From: Eopsaltria australis
Lineage: Eukaryota; Chordata; Aves; Passeriformes; Petroicidae
Direction: 5' to 3'
NCBI GenBank assembly: GCA_034509425.1
Contig: JAVTVJ010000447.1
Span: 1,240,001-1,304,000, forward strand
DNA length: 64,000 nucleotides
Position 1 is the first letter of the stretch; each line of letters begins with the position of its first letter. The notes under the pieces are model-generated. The model did no database searches and had not been told where the DNA came from. It saw only the letters and a list, made by a program, of their open reading frames with translations. Of the stretch, positions 36,201 through 48,900 are shown piece by piece. Position numbers and translations under genes: made by a program.

Positions 36201-39200
36201 GTTTCTCAATGCTGAAGTTATTTGCAGTAACTGAAACAACTCACACAATCTATTACTAGTTTGAGTCATGTTATCTCAGTAGATTCATTAAAAACCTTGG
36301 CAAAATAAAATTTAAGAACGACTAACATATTACACGAATTTCAAAGACAAACCAGACTCTAATTGGAATTTTTTCAGACTTTTTATCACGAACCTAATGA
36401 AAAACCCGATACTCGAGTCTCATTGATACATTCTCATTCTTCAGATCATTTGAAATAACTTTAGTTTTCTTTTTGGGCTATACTGGCTGGTACTACACTC
36501 AATCTACCACATTTAAGTTACAATTATGACCCTGAGTGCTGCAGATTGAGATAGGATTCATCAGGAGCTTGGCAATTCTGGAGTGTGTCAGACATGAGAG
36601 GATCTCACAAGAGCACAGATTTCTGTCCTCCTTACAGACCATGATATGGGCTCTAAACCTGCTTTATTGAAACCATCAGTAATTTTCTCTATTGCCTTCA
36701 ATCGGTAAAAGATTTGAGCTCCTATTATGTAAGATTGATGATCACTTCATGGCGCTTAAAAGCACCAAAAACTCTCAAGTGTGATTTAACCCTCAGTCTT
36801 TTTGAAAGCCATCTATTTTTTTCCAGTTTCCCACTTCCTTTAAATTTTACACACACATTATTGCTTTATTAATAACCTTTGGAGAATACTTCTAAATTTG
36901 GTCTAGCAGATGACTTGTCCCAATTCTTTCTTCTCTTAGCAGCTCTCAAAAACTTTTCTACAACTACCTTTCCCCATCAATGCAGCATTTCAAAGACGTT
37001 TTTCTTTCTGCTGACAGTTTCTGATGATCATAATTGCATTTTTCCTGGTTTGTTTTTAAGTCAAACACACACTGAGCCCAGTGCGTTTAAATGTTTGAAA
37101 ATAAAATTAATTCTGTACATATCAAAAAGACAAATAAATGGGAGGGCGAATTTGGATTCCCTTTGGGTCCCTTTATAATATCAAGCTCATGAAGTGGGAT
37201 AGACTTAGCAGAACTGAACTTTACTCTTAGTCAGAAATAAAACCAGTGACCATAAAGCCAACATCCAATGTGGCCTGGTTATTCTCTTTAGCCAAATTTT
37301 CCTATTTCCTTTTATACCACCAACTCTGAAGTGTAGACTCAATTTGTGAGCAGAATCCCTAAAGCCAGAAGGGACGGGACAGTGCTAAGTGACCCAGAAT
37401 GTGATGATTATTCTGAGTACTTCCACTAAAAGGTTGACTCCAATTTTTCAAACTTTCTCTGCAATCTCTTCTGTTATTTAAATGCCTCATTGCATACACA
37501 ACAAAAACCCAGCAGAAAAAAAAAAGAATTTCCATAGCAACTATTTCAAGGAACACAGTTCAGTCGTTTGTACCATAAAATTTTATGGACTTTGACCAAA
37601 GCTTTTCTTTATCTTTTTTTTTATTTTTTTTAATCTGGCTTTATCTGTGTTCAAGTGGAAATATTAATATTGGGCATCAAGAATTTCATAGGAACTTATT
37701 ATTAAAACTAAACTTCACCAGATGAATGATCCCTAGAGGAATTGTGATTCTAAAGACATTACAAGCAAGAATTTGCTTCAATATTTCAAACATCTACAGC
37801 GACATCATGTAAAAATAGAATTTATACAGATCTTTGCATTGAAAAATAATTTTCCACAGCAAAAAGACACAGAAGAATAATTGAGCGCAATGGGCGTTTT
37901 TTAATTTCTTTTCCCATTTCAAATGTTTTTAAGGTTTGGAGTAGATTAATTTTGTAAAACCTTTGGGGATTTGCACACTTGGCTCTCCCATGGCAAGATA
38001 TTACTGTGAGTGTACTGTGTAGAGTATAATCATTCTTTTGGATGAACAAGTACAAACTATCAGCTCCAAACACCTCATAAGAGATTTTGATTCCACTGTG
38101 CAAATCTTTAGAATAATTTTAGTCTCAGAATATGAGATATTTAGTCTTAGAACATCAGAGCTGACAATACACATGATATAAATGATAATCTCATTTAAGT
38201 GAGATTATTTACTTAAAATACACCTTGCTATATTCTTGCCCATTGCAAAATATATTGGTACTGGTTTTCTTGACAGGAAAAAGGGGGGTAGCTCTTATCA
38301 GCAGAAAATTCCTATCCAGCAGTGCAAAATCTCATCACCTTTTCCTACTAGGGAACTCCCCTGATTTAGGAACAAAAGCAGAGTCCAAAAATAATTTCAC
38401 TTACACAAGAAAATTCAAGCTAAACTGGTAAACCAGACTGGACATCAGAACCAGAAGAGCGCAGACACTTCACAAGAAATTTTTTTTGTTTGCCTGTTTT
38501 TACATGACCCACTTCTCCTTCTGTTGAAGCCACCAGATTCATGTCAAAAACTTAATTATTCCTGGGTAAAGTCATTCCGCATTGCGATACTGAACTTTGC
38601 GGAAGGAACACACAGTGGAGTATTTATCAGTATTTATCCAGTATTCATCAGTATTTTTATCTGTTACCAACAGAGCTTCAAATTAGCCTCACTCAGAGCA
38701 GAATGCCACATGAAAAAGTGGTTGGAAACAGAAGAGACACAATCTTAAGCCAACTTTCTTTATCATTCTGTAGGATTTCAGACGACAGATCTGAAAAAAT
38801 AATAATTAAGGATATGCAAACAATGTGACTGAAGCTACCTCAGAGTTCCGAACAGCCAGCCTGAGAAACTTCTAGGTTTAAGGCACTAAAGGTTATTGAT
38901 GGATGAGGTTTTTTATTAAATTCATTAATAGATAATGGCACTCAAATGCAGAGACATCAAAGCATTCAATGTTCCAGCAACATCTGAGAAGAAGTTAATG
39001 GTAAAAGGGAAGTCTTCAGTCAAAACCATGACAAAGAGTGTTTTTATAACGGAACAACCACAGAAACTGTTAACTGATTAAAAGCACACAGACAAGTGTG
39101 TTTACAGTCTCAGAAATAACCCTCACAGGTAATTAACTTAAGTACTGGTAGAGACAGGCAAGTGACAACTTTTGATTTAGGCTGGCTCATCCTTATGAAA

Positions 39201-42200
39201 GTTTTCCCACATTTAAAGGGGATGTGTTAAACACAACAGAAAATTCATGTCAGCTTAAGAGAAAAGGTGTGGTGGAAAGGGGAAAAGGAGAGTGCAGTAT
39301 GTGTATCTAAGAAGGGTCACAGAGTCATAGAAAAATCAAAATTACTGATTGAAGGGAGTACAGAAGCCTTACAAAAAGCAGAGAGAAAATCAGGGCATTG
39401 AGGTAGGATTCTTCAAGGTGTCCCCCTGCTCCTTTAACCACTGACTTAAAAAATAAAATAAAATACCACAGAAACAGGAAAACCAAATTTATCCCAATGT
39501 ATTAAAGTCCAAAGGCCTCCACCTGTAAATTATTCACACTAAAAAGTCTATAAATTAATAGTGACATAAAGAAAAAAGGGAAAACTGGAATGTGAAAAGC
39601 CTAAGTATAGAAAGCACAACTTAGGTTCTCTTTAATCACATCAACCTCTCAAAAAGTATCAGTTACAGGAAGGTATTAATACCCATGCAAATTAAACTAA
39701 ATCCTTCTCACTAGAACTTCCAAATCCTCCAAATACCTGGAGGCACCACTGAGGTCTCCACTAAAACCAAAAATCAAAGCAAAAAAGGCCAAAAAGCTCA
39801 TTTGATTATTCAAAGCATCCAATTTTAATCAAGCAGTCAGATGATCACCCTAGAGAGAGAGGTCACTTAAAAAATAACACAAAACAGAAATAAACATTGA
39901 CTCCCAAAAAGGAGTGGGGAGGAAAGGCAGGACCAAAGAAAAACCTTTTCCAACACTGCCCCAAAAAATGCTTTAAAAACGTGCTGTTCTCCAGCTCCCC
40001 GGCAAGTTTCCAAAATTTCTCCAGGGGCAACTGAATTATGGCTGCTTCTGTCATTTTTACTCAGACATCCACACACAAGAACCAAAAATCTGCCCATGGG
40101 CGAGTGGCAGCTGCAACAGCATTTGCTCCACCTCCCTCATTTTTTGCACAACACAGATCTGACTTTGTGTTCCTGAGAGATGATTTCAAAATAATGTAAA
40201 AGGGAGTATCTGTTAGCAAGTTAGCAATATTATGCCAAATTGAGCCTCAAAAATGAGAATCAGTGAGATAGGATGTGTCACTCAATGTCCTTGACATCTG
40301 TTCTATAATGTGAATTATTAAACCTGCCCAGATCTCTCCCATCAGAGCAAATTAACAAGATCCTGTTAATTTGAAGCAGAAATCACATCAGACATCAACA
40401 CCGATGTTTGTTATCTTATTGCACTTATGGGTTTTAATCACATCAGGTTTAGAACTTCTGATCAATACAATGAACTTCAGCTCAGTAACATGAAAATTAA
40501 TGAGCAAAACTGATTTAAACTGCGAGTTCATTGATTCATAATGAAGCTGAAGACAAAACCTCTTCATAGCTTCCTTTTTGCAAGTTTTTGGAAAATTTAC
40601 CTGGGAATACTTTACAAAATCATCTTTTATTGTTTGGTTGGTTTTTTTTAAATAAGTAATAGATTAAATTTTAAGCCAATCCTCAGTATATTTATTACCC
40701 CTATGCAAAATAGAGAGAGGCAGAGTGTGAAAATGTCCTTTATTCTCTGCAGGAGATATCGAGGTCAGAACTCTATCTGCATATTTTAGTGCTATGCATA
40801 TACTCTAAATCACAGCTGGATTTATGTTCCAGCTTTGGAATTTATATCACATCCATGCCATGTCTAATTCCACACCTTCATTCAACGCTCAGGCTCTAAA
40901 TGATATTTGAAAATGCTGGAAAGTTTTGATTTTTTTATTCATTTAAGCATTCAAAGAAAAAAATCAATATAATAAGCAGAAATTGCCTACCTCTAAAATT
41001 GAAAAGATATAATATACACATATACAAAAAAACTAAATAGAATAATTTATAGCTACAGATAACACTTGTTACACAGATTTAAACACTAAGAAAAATAATG
41101 CATTCATCATATACATTGTGTTAAAATAAGAACCATTTAAATGCCAATTTTCTGTATTTTAATTAAAATTTCCATCCAGAAGTTAAACAAAAAACATCAA
41201 GTCTATCAAATAATATTATCCAGCATTCTTTAAATGCAAATTATTCTAGAAAATTAAAAATTAGAAAAAAGAATTTAAACAGCTCATAAAGAGGCAGACA
41301 AAGTGGAAGACCACAAGGGAAATGTAGAATATAACTACACCATGTCAGTTGGTCAAGTTTTGACTTCTAATTTCAATTTTAATGTTAGTATTTTTCCATA
41401 GATATGATGCTTAGAGTATAGACAGTGATAGACAAAAACTAATGTTTCAATGTGTTATTCCCCTTTTCTTAGGAATGCAAATGACAGATTGTATTTAAAT
41501 GTAAATCAACTAGTTTTAGAGGTCACTGACCAGGAAGAATGATTTGCCTTCAGAAAAGTAACTGATAAGGAGAAAAACGGAACAAACTTCAATTCCTTTT
41601 TTTTTTTTTTCTAATGACAATTCTTTAATATGAATGAGAGGTACAACAAGGAAACCAAGAAAATTGAGATACAGGATGCCTTTCCTATGGTGGTCTGTGG
41701 AAAAGACTTCTGGAAAGATCACTTGTGATTAGAAGAGGAACATATTTTAAAACATTGTTTAAGGGGTAAAAATCCTGCACTGTCAAAAAAATAAGCCATG
41801 AAACCTGACAGGTCTTTTCCCACTCTAATTGCTTCAATTTTGGGCCTCGTGGATCACGCGTTACCCCACAGCAAAACAGAGCAAGAAGTGTTTAAGACAC
41901 AGCTCCACTGCCTACAACATCAACAAAAAAACCCCAGAGAAGTTGCTGATGGCCTTTCAAATTTAAATTGTGGCTGCCAGCAGCGTGTGCTTATGTTCCA
42001 CAGATTTGCATGTGGCATTCCTGTGCTCTTTTACACTGACAAATAATTAAAAATAAAAGCACAGAGGTATCTGTTACACACTTCCCTTTCCACACAAATG
42101 GGCTATCGTGCTCCATATCAAATATAGAACAAGCAGCCTGTGTTTGTAGGAATATTACTAATCTAAACAAAGTGAAATTAAAAAGCTTTATCCATTGTGT

Positions 42201-42750
42201 GCTATCTGGAAATGTATGGAGAGAAAGAAAGAGATACAGTGAAATAATAATGATGCTATAATCATTTTCTGATAGGGCTAGACTTCTTTATTATCCTTTA
42301 ACTACCTAAGAGTATCTCTATTAAATGAAACTTTCAGATTTTCAAGGAAAAGAATTATGTTTACAATTCACTACTGTTCTGTCCAAACATTATTCTACAG
42401 TCCAGGCTAGCAGCTATAGTTCTTTTCAACCTTTATCTTTCCTTCAAAAAAATAAAAGAAATACTTTAGAACACTAAAATGTAGCTCTAAAGCAGTCACT
42501 TGAAGCCATTCTGGATTAAACAAGTTTAAATGTAACAGAACTTCTTGGAAGATGGAACTGAGACAAAGATGAGCAATGTATTCCAACCAGGCAGTTCAGC
42601 ATCCTTCTCATGTATAAAGCCTCCAGAGGAAAGGTAGAGTGAAATATCACCCTGCTGGTCTTTACTTTCAGGTCCTTGTAAATTTGAGTTTGGCCCCTTG
42701 GGGTGACAGTAGAGCTTTGCCTCCTGTGGATTGTGGTTGATTTGCATGGG
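36201..42750. other. Non-coding stretch, the longest transposon-poor interval with 29.6-33.7 kb
   Basis: AT-rich sequence. It contains the AGTATTTATC repeats at 38.6 kb and a poly-T at ~41597-41611. A weak CR1-like octamer pair (ACAGAGTCATAG) at ~39320 is not followed by convincing CR1 sequence. No exons recognised. Confidence 0.6.
38612..38658 (+). repeat. Local imperfect repeats of AGTATTTATC
   Basis: Four adjacent variants occur: GAGTATTTATC, AGTATTTATCC, AGTATTCATC, AGTATTTTTATC. They look like replication-slippage products. Confidence 0.8.
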
Positions 42751-43303
42751 AATCACAAAAATCACAGAATTATTTAGGTTGGAAAAGACCTCCAAAGTTA
42801 TCAAGTCCAACCTGTGACCCATTCCCACCTTGTCACCAGCCCAGAGCACTGAGTGCCACATCCAGGCTTTTCCTGGACACTTCAGGGATGAGGACCCCAA
42901 ACCTCCCAGGGCAGTCCCTTCCAATGCTTAACAACTTTTCTATGAGGAAATTATTCCTGACGTCCAACCTAAACCTCCCCTGGCACAACTTGAGACTATT
43001 CCCTCTCCTCCTGTCCCTGTTCCCTGCAAGCAGAGCCCAAACCCCCCCTGGCTGCCCCTTCCTGTCAGGGACTTGTGCAGAGCCACAAGGTCCCCCCCTG
43101 AGCCTCCTTTTCTCCAGGCTGAGCCCCTTTCCCAACTCCCTCAGCTGCTCCAGACCCTTCCCCAGCTCTGTTCCATTCTCTGGACACTCTCCAGCCCCTC
43201 TGTCTCTCCTGTTATGAGGGGCCCAGAACTGAACACAGCACTCAAGGTGTGGCCTCACCCAGTGCCCAGCACAGGGGGACAATCCCTGCCCTGGTCACTG
43301 CTG
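42751..43303 (-). mobile_element. CR1 LINE 3' fragment, ~550 bp
   Basis: Reverse CR1: ATCACAAAAATCACAGAATT octamers, TAGGTTGGAAAAGACCTCC, ATCAAGTCCAACC, GCCCAGAGCACTGAGTGCCAC, ATTCCTGACGTCCAACC, CCCTCTCCTCCTGTCCCTG, CCTCCTTTTCTCCAGGCTG, CCAGAACTGAACACAGC, AAGGTGTGGCCTCACC. Same subfamily type as the copy at 7.57-8.04 kb, with near-identical central blocks. The open frames on both strands here are element-derived. Confidence 0.94.
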
Positions 43304-44700
43304 TTTCAGAGAGATAGGAGGAGACAGATTTTAAACTAAAAGATTCAGTGAATTCCTAAAGCAGAACCTGTGGGAAGGTGAAAGGGATCGATCAATCCAA
43401 CTTCCAATAGTGAGAGATTCAACAACTCCAAAGGGCGAAGCAGGAAAATCTGTATGACCTAAAAATGCTGGGGGTGGGGACCATGTCCTTCAGGCAGCTT
43501 TGTGAGTAGATTCAGTTAGGGGGGAAGTAAATTTTTGGGATCTCAAAACTGAGCTGGACTTCAGGGACAAGTATGTTTGGAAATGTAACCTCTGCCTCAA
43601 GGAAAAATGATCCAACCAACTCTCAGCCTAAGCACCTTCGCTTACTGGAACAGGGATCATCAACTCAGCACCCCTTGCTAAACAAAGAGATACATATGAT
43701 TTCCAAACCCCCATTTTCCTTATTTCCTAGTTTAATAAAACATCTCAAAGCTAAAAATTTCTACAGTGTAGAAATGACAAATCCCCTGTATTTTCCAAAA
43801 GCATGTTGGAAAAGAGCACGGATTTCTGGAGCAGGTTGCACTCCAGAGCATCTGAACCCAGCATCCATCAACCCTGTGCCACAGTAACATAATCCATGTG
43901 CCCAAAATCCCATTTCTGAAATTCTGGAGTGATACAGGAATAATCAGAACTAAAAGAGTGATAATTATTTTTTCCTTAACATATGAAAATCACTGTGCAT
44001 CTACAAACTCCATATTCTACAGAACTGCCAATCTTTTCAATGAACAGACCAAAGGAGGAAAGAGAAAATCTGTCAGAGGAGAAATCGGTTAAAATGCCTG
44101 ACAAAAACCCAAGGCTTTTCATCTTAATACTGATAATTACAGAAATTAAATAATGCTGGCAATGGCATGATGATAATTATACACACAGAAAGAAAAGGAG
44201 CAGATTAAGCAAATTACTCAGAAAAGCTGTCTCATGGAAATACATACTTTTAATTTTTATGTTTTTTTAGACAGGAAATGGTGAAATCACTTAAGAAAAA
44301 GAATATGTGATTATCGTCCATTTCTCTTCAAAAGCAGAATTTGTGACATCACAGATTTCTGATCTAGACTCTCCAAGAGCATCACCTACATATCCATAGT
44401 CAAATAAAAAAATCTAACACAAGGTTTGGCTACAACCCAAAATTTAATCCAAATAAACAAAAACCAAAAAACACATTGCAAGTCGTTTCTTTTCCTTACA
44501 GCAGAACCAGCTGGATGTGCTGTTCAGAAATCTAATTACAGCTGTAACTGAAATTATTCTCTTTCATTCCAGTTGATAGTCGAAGTTTACTACACACTGG
44601 CATCTCAGACAGAACCCATCCAGCACAGCCTGTCAGTGCTGCCACAGCAACCTCATGGTGAAAAACTGTCTTTTTCTCCCATTGCAGGACTTTTGTCATA
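43304..44700. other. Non-coding stretch
   Basis: Nothing supportable between the CR1 at 42.75-43.30 kb and the interrupted CR1 that starts near 44.70 kb. Confidence 0.6.
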
Positions 44701-44925
44701 TGGGAAGATGCTCCCAGGGCTGGAGCCCCTCTCCTCTGAAGCCAGGCTTGGAGAGCTGGGGGTGCTCACCTGGAGAAGAGAAGGCTCCATGGAGACCTCA
44801 GAGCCCCTTCCAGGACTTAAGGGGTGCCAGGAGAGCTGGAGAGAGACTTGGGACAAGGGTCTGAAGAGCAAGACAAGGGGAAATGGCTTCAAACTGGAAG
44901 AGGGAAGGTTTCGATTGTATTTTAG
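44701..44925 (+). mobile_element. CR1 LINE, 5' segment of a copy split by two insertions
   Basis: Forward CR1 body: GCTCCCAGGGCTGGAGCCCC, TCTCCTCTGAAGCCAGGC, TCACCTGGAGAAGAGAAGGC, CAGAGCCCCTTCCAGG, CAAACTGGAAGAGGGAAGG, ending at TTTAG. The consensus would continue directly into TTAGGAA-type sequence, which resumes at 45381 after a solo LTR. Confidence 0.88.
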
Positions 44926-45380
44926 TGATGCCTGAAGGATTTTTCTGCTTTTCTTCTGAATATTTCTTACACTGTTCCCTATATTCACAAGTATCAGCAT
45001 GCACACTTGTGATGCTTTAGGTGATAGTTTAGCCTGGTTTCATGGTGTTTATGTGGCTGGTAGACTAAACACCCCTGAAACCACATAGAGTTAGAGACCA
45101 AACACCCTGTTTTCGTGAGCCCTCAAGGTCTCCTAGTAGGACAGATTTTGTAAACCAGAAGTTGGCCCACCCAGGCCCCTTATTGGGCCCTCCTGGTAGA
45201 TATGCTAATGTGTAGAGTCTTTAATTGTACACTCAATTGGGGGGACGGGGCTTTTGCAATGCCTTCTACCTGGACGGCAGAAGCCATGGAATGGGATCCT
45301 ATTAAAATACCGAGGTAAAAAACCCCCAACCCTCTAACCGTGTCTGAGCCTTTATTTCCTAAGACCAGAAAAAGGCATCA
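44926..45380 (+). mobile_element. Solo LTR of an endogenous retrovirus, 455 bp, inserted in CR1
   Basis: The insert begins TGATGCC and ends GGCATCA, a perfect 7-bp terminal inverted repeat with the retroviral TG...CA ends. It is flanked by TTAG on both sides (44922-44925 and 45381-45384), a 4-bp target-site duplication as produced by gammaretrovirus-like ERVs. An ATTAAA signal at 45301-45306 followed by ~75 bp fits a poly(A) signal and R-U5, suggesting plus orientation. There is no primer-binding site or internal coding sequence, so it is a solo LTR left by recombination. The host CR1 resumes immediately after it, which fixes both boundaries. I did not assign it to a named family. Confidence 0.82.
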
Positions 45381-45436
45381 TTAGGAACAAATTTCTAAGT
45401 TCCAGAGAGCCCAGAGAAGCTGTGGCTGCCCCTGGA
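45381..45436 (+). mobile_element. CR1 LINE, middle segment of the split copy
   Basis: TTAGGAACAAATTTCTAAG is followed by AGCCCAGAGAAGCTGTGG and CTGCCCCTGGA. It continues the CR1 begun at 44701, with a small internal deletion where the CTTCCCTGTGAGGGTGGTGAGGC-like block should be. It stops abruptly at CCCCTGGA, where a non-CR1 core begins. Confidence 0.82.
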
Positions 45437-45855
45437 GGAGTCTCTTCAGCACAGATAATTCTCCTCTTTTGTAGTACCAGCACCCACCCAGGGCTCACTG
45501 AGGTGTTGGAAATTAAATCACTGTCTCCTTTAGTGCTGCTTTCCCAACAGCTTTGCTGTCACAGGCCAGCACTGGCAATGATTTCTGTGCAGCTTCATAA
45601 ACATTCTGTAATGATCAAAGAGCTCATATTTCTACTTCCATTTAAATCCAGGAGGTGACAAACCAGAAACACCTAAGTCATTTTTTTTCCCTTTCAATGA
45701 TTAAATGGTTTGAACTGGTTTTAAAGAGAAAAGTGATTTTCCCCATAGCACAACAGATCTCTGTTTTCACAAGACTTGTGTGGCATCTGTCTCAGACTGG
45801 GGAAATCCAGATGTAAAAATGAGAGCCCTTTGCAATCAGATTTTTCCTAATCCCA
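45437..45855 (+). repeat. Unidentified ~420-bp core, left copy of an inverted pair
   Basis: This is sequence without CR1 similarity between the CR1 blocks CCCCTGGA (45429-45436) and CCCCTGGAAGC (45856 on). It starts GGAGTCTCTTCAGC and ends TTTTTCCTAATCCCA. The same sequence is found reversed at 56858-57283. The match extends about 4 bp further left, to 45433. By hand alignment I count roughly a dozen substitutions and three small indels over ~420 columns. I see no terminal inverted repeat, no TG...CA ends and no tRNA-like head. The flanking CCCCTGGA repeat could be an 8-bp target duplication, but CR1 carries a similar internal repeat there, so that is not secure. Confidence 0.8.
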
Positions 45856-45995
45856 CCCCTGGAAGCATCCAAGGCCAGGTTGGACAGGGCTTGGAGCAAC
45901 CTGGGATAGTGGGAGGTGTCCCTGCAAATGGCAGGGGCTGGGACTGGATGTTCTGCAAGGTCCCTTCCAATCCAAACCATTCCATGATTTCATGA
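45856..45995 (+). mobile_element. CR1 LINE 3' tail attached to the left core
   Basis: Forward CR1 tail: CCAAGGCCAGGTTGGACAGG, CAACCTGGGATAGTGGGAGG, TGTCCCTGCAAATGGCAGGG, GGTCCCTTCCAATCCAAACC, with octamers ATTCCATGATTTCATGA. It completes the CR1 begun at 44701. Confidence 0.92.
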
Positions 45996-48900
45996 CCCAC
46001 CAACATTTCAAGCCTTGCAGTGCTGGGCCACCTGAACATCTCCATTTCCTGCATCTAAGAGATGCTCAAAAAAACTGCTTTGCTGTTTTGTGGATGTGGG
46101 AGGGCCTCTGCTCCTGCCCCACTCCCCAGGTGCAGTCAGGACATCACCTCCATCCCAGAGGTACCACAGAAGCTGCATCTCCTGAGCTGCTCCCATCCCA
46201 CACTCCAATGACAGCATCACATGAACCACAAACAGTGCCTGAATTGTGGCACCAAAACACAGGGACTAAACAACAGGTTAACTGCAAACTGCAGCCTCTC
46301 ATCTCTTATTTTATTCTGGTGTGAACAAATTAACAAACTGTTATTAGCCTCAGTCAGAACTGAACGGGTGGAGGAAGAGATGGGAGGAAATTTCAGGTGC
46401 CACTGAGCTGGAACTGATCTAATGAACTTGCTGGTTGGAATTCCTGGCTACATTAAGTGCTATTACTCTAAGGGCTTAGAGGGATCTATTGTAACAAGAA
46501 AGAGGAAAAGAAAACCCAATCCCTTTTTTTTTAAATTCCAAATTAAAAAATTTAATACATCTGATGCAATCATTTCTTGCATGGAGTAACAGGCCCAGGC
46601 TTTTCCTTTGTCAATCCCACAGTCCAAATTCTTCATAAATTTGCCATCAAGACCATGGTTGGGCTCAATGATCTCAGAGGTCTTTACCAACCTTAACAGT
46701 TCTCTAATTCTATGAAGGAAATCAAGCAATCACTGTCTCTAGAACTGTCTTTTTATTCCAGCTTTGCCTTTGCAGGTCCCAGATGAGATTTCTCAATCAT
46801 TTAAGATTTCATGCCACATAAAGTTTGCTGTACAAATGGGAAACTCAGCATTTAGGCAAATCAGCAGCTCTTTTCAACCCAATAATTATTTCTTTTATAA
46901 AAGAGAGAAGTTTGCAAATTGTCTCTCTAGTTCTTTGGTCATTTGCTTGTTTTTTGCAAATCATGAGCACACTCTGCTGACTTTAAAAGTATTTGAGAAA
47001 ACTTCTAAATAGCACAGTTTCACCTGTGCTATAGAAGAGCTTGACTATGCTTTTATTGCTCTATAAATGGAAAATTAACTCTTTAAAATTTGTTAATTCG
47101 TATTATTCTAAAATACGATAATTTTTTAAAGGCAAATTTTGACTACAGAGAAGATTTCAGTCCTGTTTGACATCTGAATTCTTCCATCTTTGTTAAATTT
47201 CTGCAATGAGTTTAAGTTCCCACCACACAAGCATATTCTGCATGAAATCTTTTCTGAAATTATACCTCGGGCATCCCAGATTTAGGGAGGGGAAGGGTTT
47301 AATATCAAATATTAATGTAATGTGTTCCACCTGATGATTTTCTGTGCCAACTTCCATGTGTAATTTAGAGTTTCTTCAAAAGCAGGAGGGCAGAAATTAA
47401 TAGATGCAATGATGACTGATATTTTTGTCCAGCTTTTGACTTGAATGCAGCAATAAACAACTGACGTGAAACACTGAAATTATCAATTACTGTTTACACA
47501 CATCTCCATTCAAACTGTGATTTTATTATGACTTCAGCCTTCATCCATGCAGAAAGAATGTTTAGCCTTGCAGGTAACTTGTAGAAAACTGTTCAGTGAA
47601 TTTTCACTTGTTCCAAAGTATCAATATAGAGTAGATTCAGCCAATATTTGCCCCCACCAAATCAACAGAAGTATGTTTATTGCTACAAAAAACAGAAGTG
47701 AGATTTAAGAATATCTGCACCCCCAAGTTAACTGGCAAAGACTTACATCAACACTCACATGACCAAAATAACCACTCCAAATAATGTTTTTCTGCTTTTC
47801 TTTCACCAGGACTAACAAGTACTGACCAAATCAAATGCTTTAACTACCCTGCTACGAGCACAAAAATCTTCCTGACACAACCCATTATCCACCTGCCTCC
47901 AGAAAATCAGCTTAAATGTTGCTAAGATTTTTCAGAAGAAAGATTTTCAGCCTGTTCAGGCTAGCTGTCCATTACTTGAAATAAAATATTTTCCCAAGCA
48001 CCTTCTATTTTCTACAGAAGAAAGAATTTAAAAAGAAAGAAGAAAACAGAAAAAAATGGGTAAAGTGATGGAAATTGCAGTCACCACAAGGATAAAGAGA
48101 ACACTAAAAATGGTCCAGCTATAAAATCTGAGTTATTTGGTAAATTGGGATCATTCATGAGAACTGATATAATATTTTTTTTAAAAAGTGAAAAAAAAAA
48201 AGAACAAAACTAACTGCTTCTGAAGGGAGTGGGATGGTGTGGAAAGGAATGACTAGAAGGTTTTAAAGGTCACATGGAAAGCAACAGAACTGCCATGGTG
48301 CATTCAGTCTGGACACTGATCTTTTAGAGCAGTTATCAAGAAACAAGAGGTACAGGAGGAAGTCATGTGGCTTCTACACCTTCTATCTGCAGAATCAGAC
48401 TCCCAGTGAAAAATGAAATTATTATCTCTCTGTCCTGTTATACAAGTATTATTTTTGGATTTCTTCTTATGTTGTTCAATCCAACCTACACCTAAATCTT
48501 CCAAGATCTGCCTCTTGTGACATTCTGACTCATCCATACACCTGGAGCTCTGCTTCCCCCCTCCTCTCCTTGATGTTATCATCCTGCACCTCACTGTCTG
48601 CACTCTCTGTGAACAGCAATCTTATTCCATCACATGCACTCAGAAAACTACTACAAAGGTACTTCAGCTTTTTGTAAAGTCAGTGCTTTCTCAAACTTCT
48701 TCCACTAACTAAATCACCTCTCTGCATCACTCTGCTCACCTTCACTTTTAAAGCTTTTCAAAACTTCACTCAGACACCCACTGGGCTGCAGTTTAATGAG
48801 CCTTCCCTCCTGCAGCACTGATGGTTTCAGCAGCATCCACCTGTTCCTCACCACTTCTTCCTCTCCACATTCCCTGCTCCCAGCTCTGCCCATACAAGGA

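Noticed and set aside
39315..39400. Possible decayed CR1 end (CACAGAGTCATAGAAAAATC)
   Set aside because: There is no downstream CR1 block. It is too short to support.
42833..43282. 149-codon minus-strand frame and 88-109-codon plus-strand frames
   Set aside because: They are CR1-derived. The same peptide-like strings arise from the CR1 at 7.6-8.0 kb.
45429..45863. CCCCTGGA on both sides of the left core as an 8-bp target-site duplication (hAT-like transposon)
   Set aside because: CR1 itself carries a near-identical internal repeat (CCCCTGGATCCCTGG) at this point, the core lacks terminal inverted repeats, and the right copy has no such flank. It is not secure evidence.
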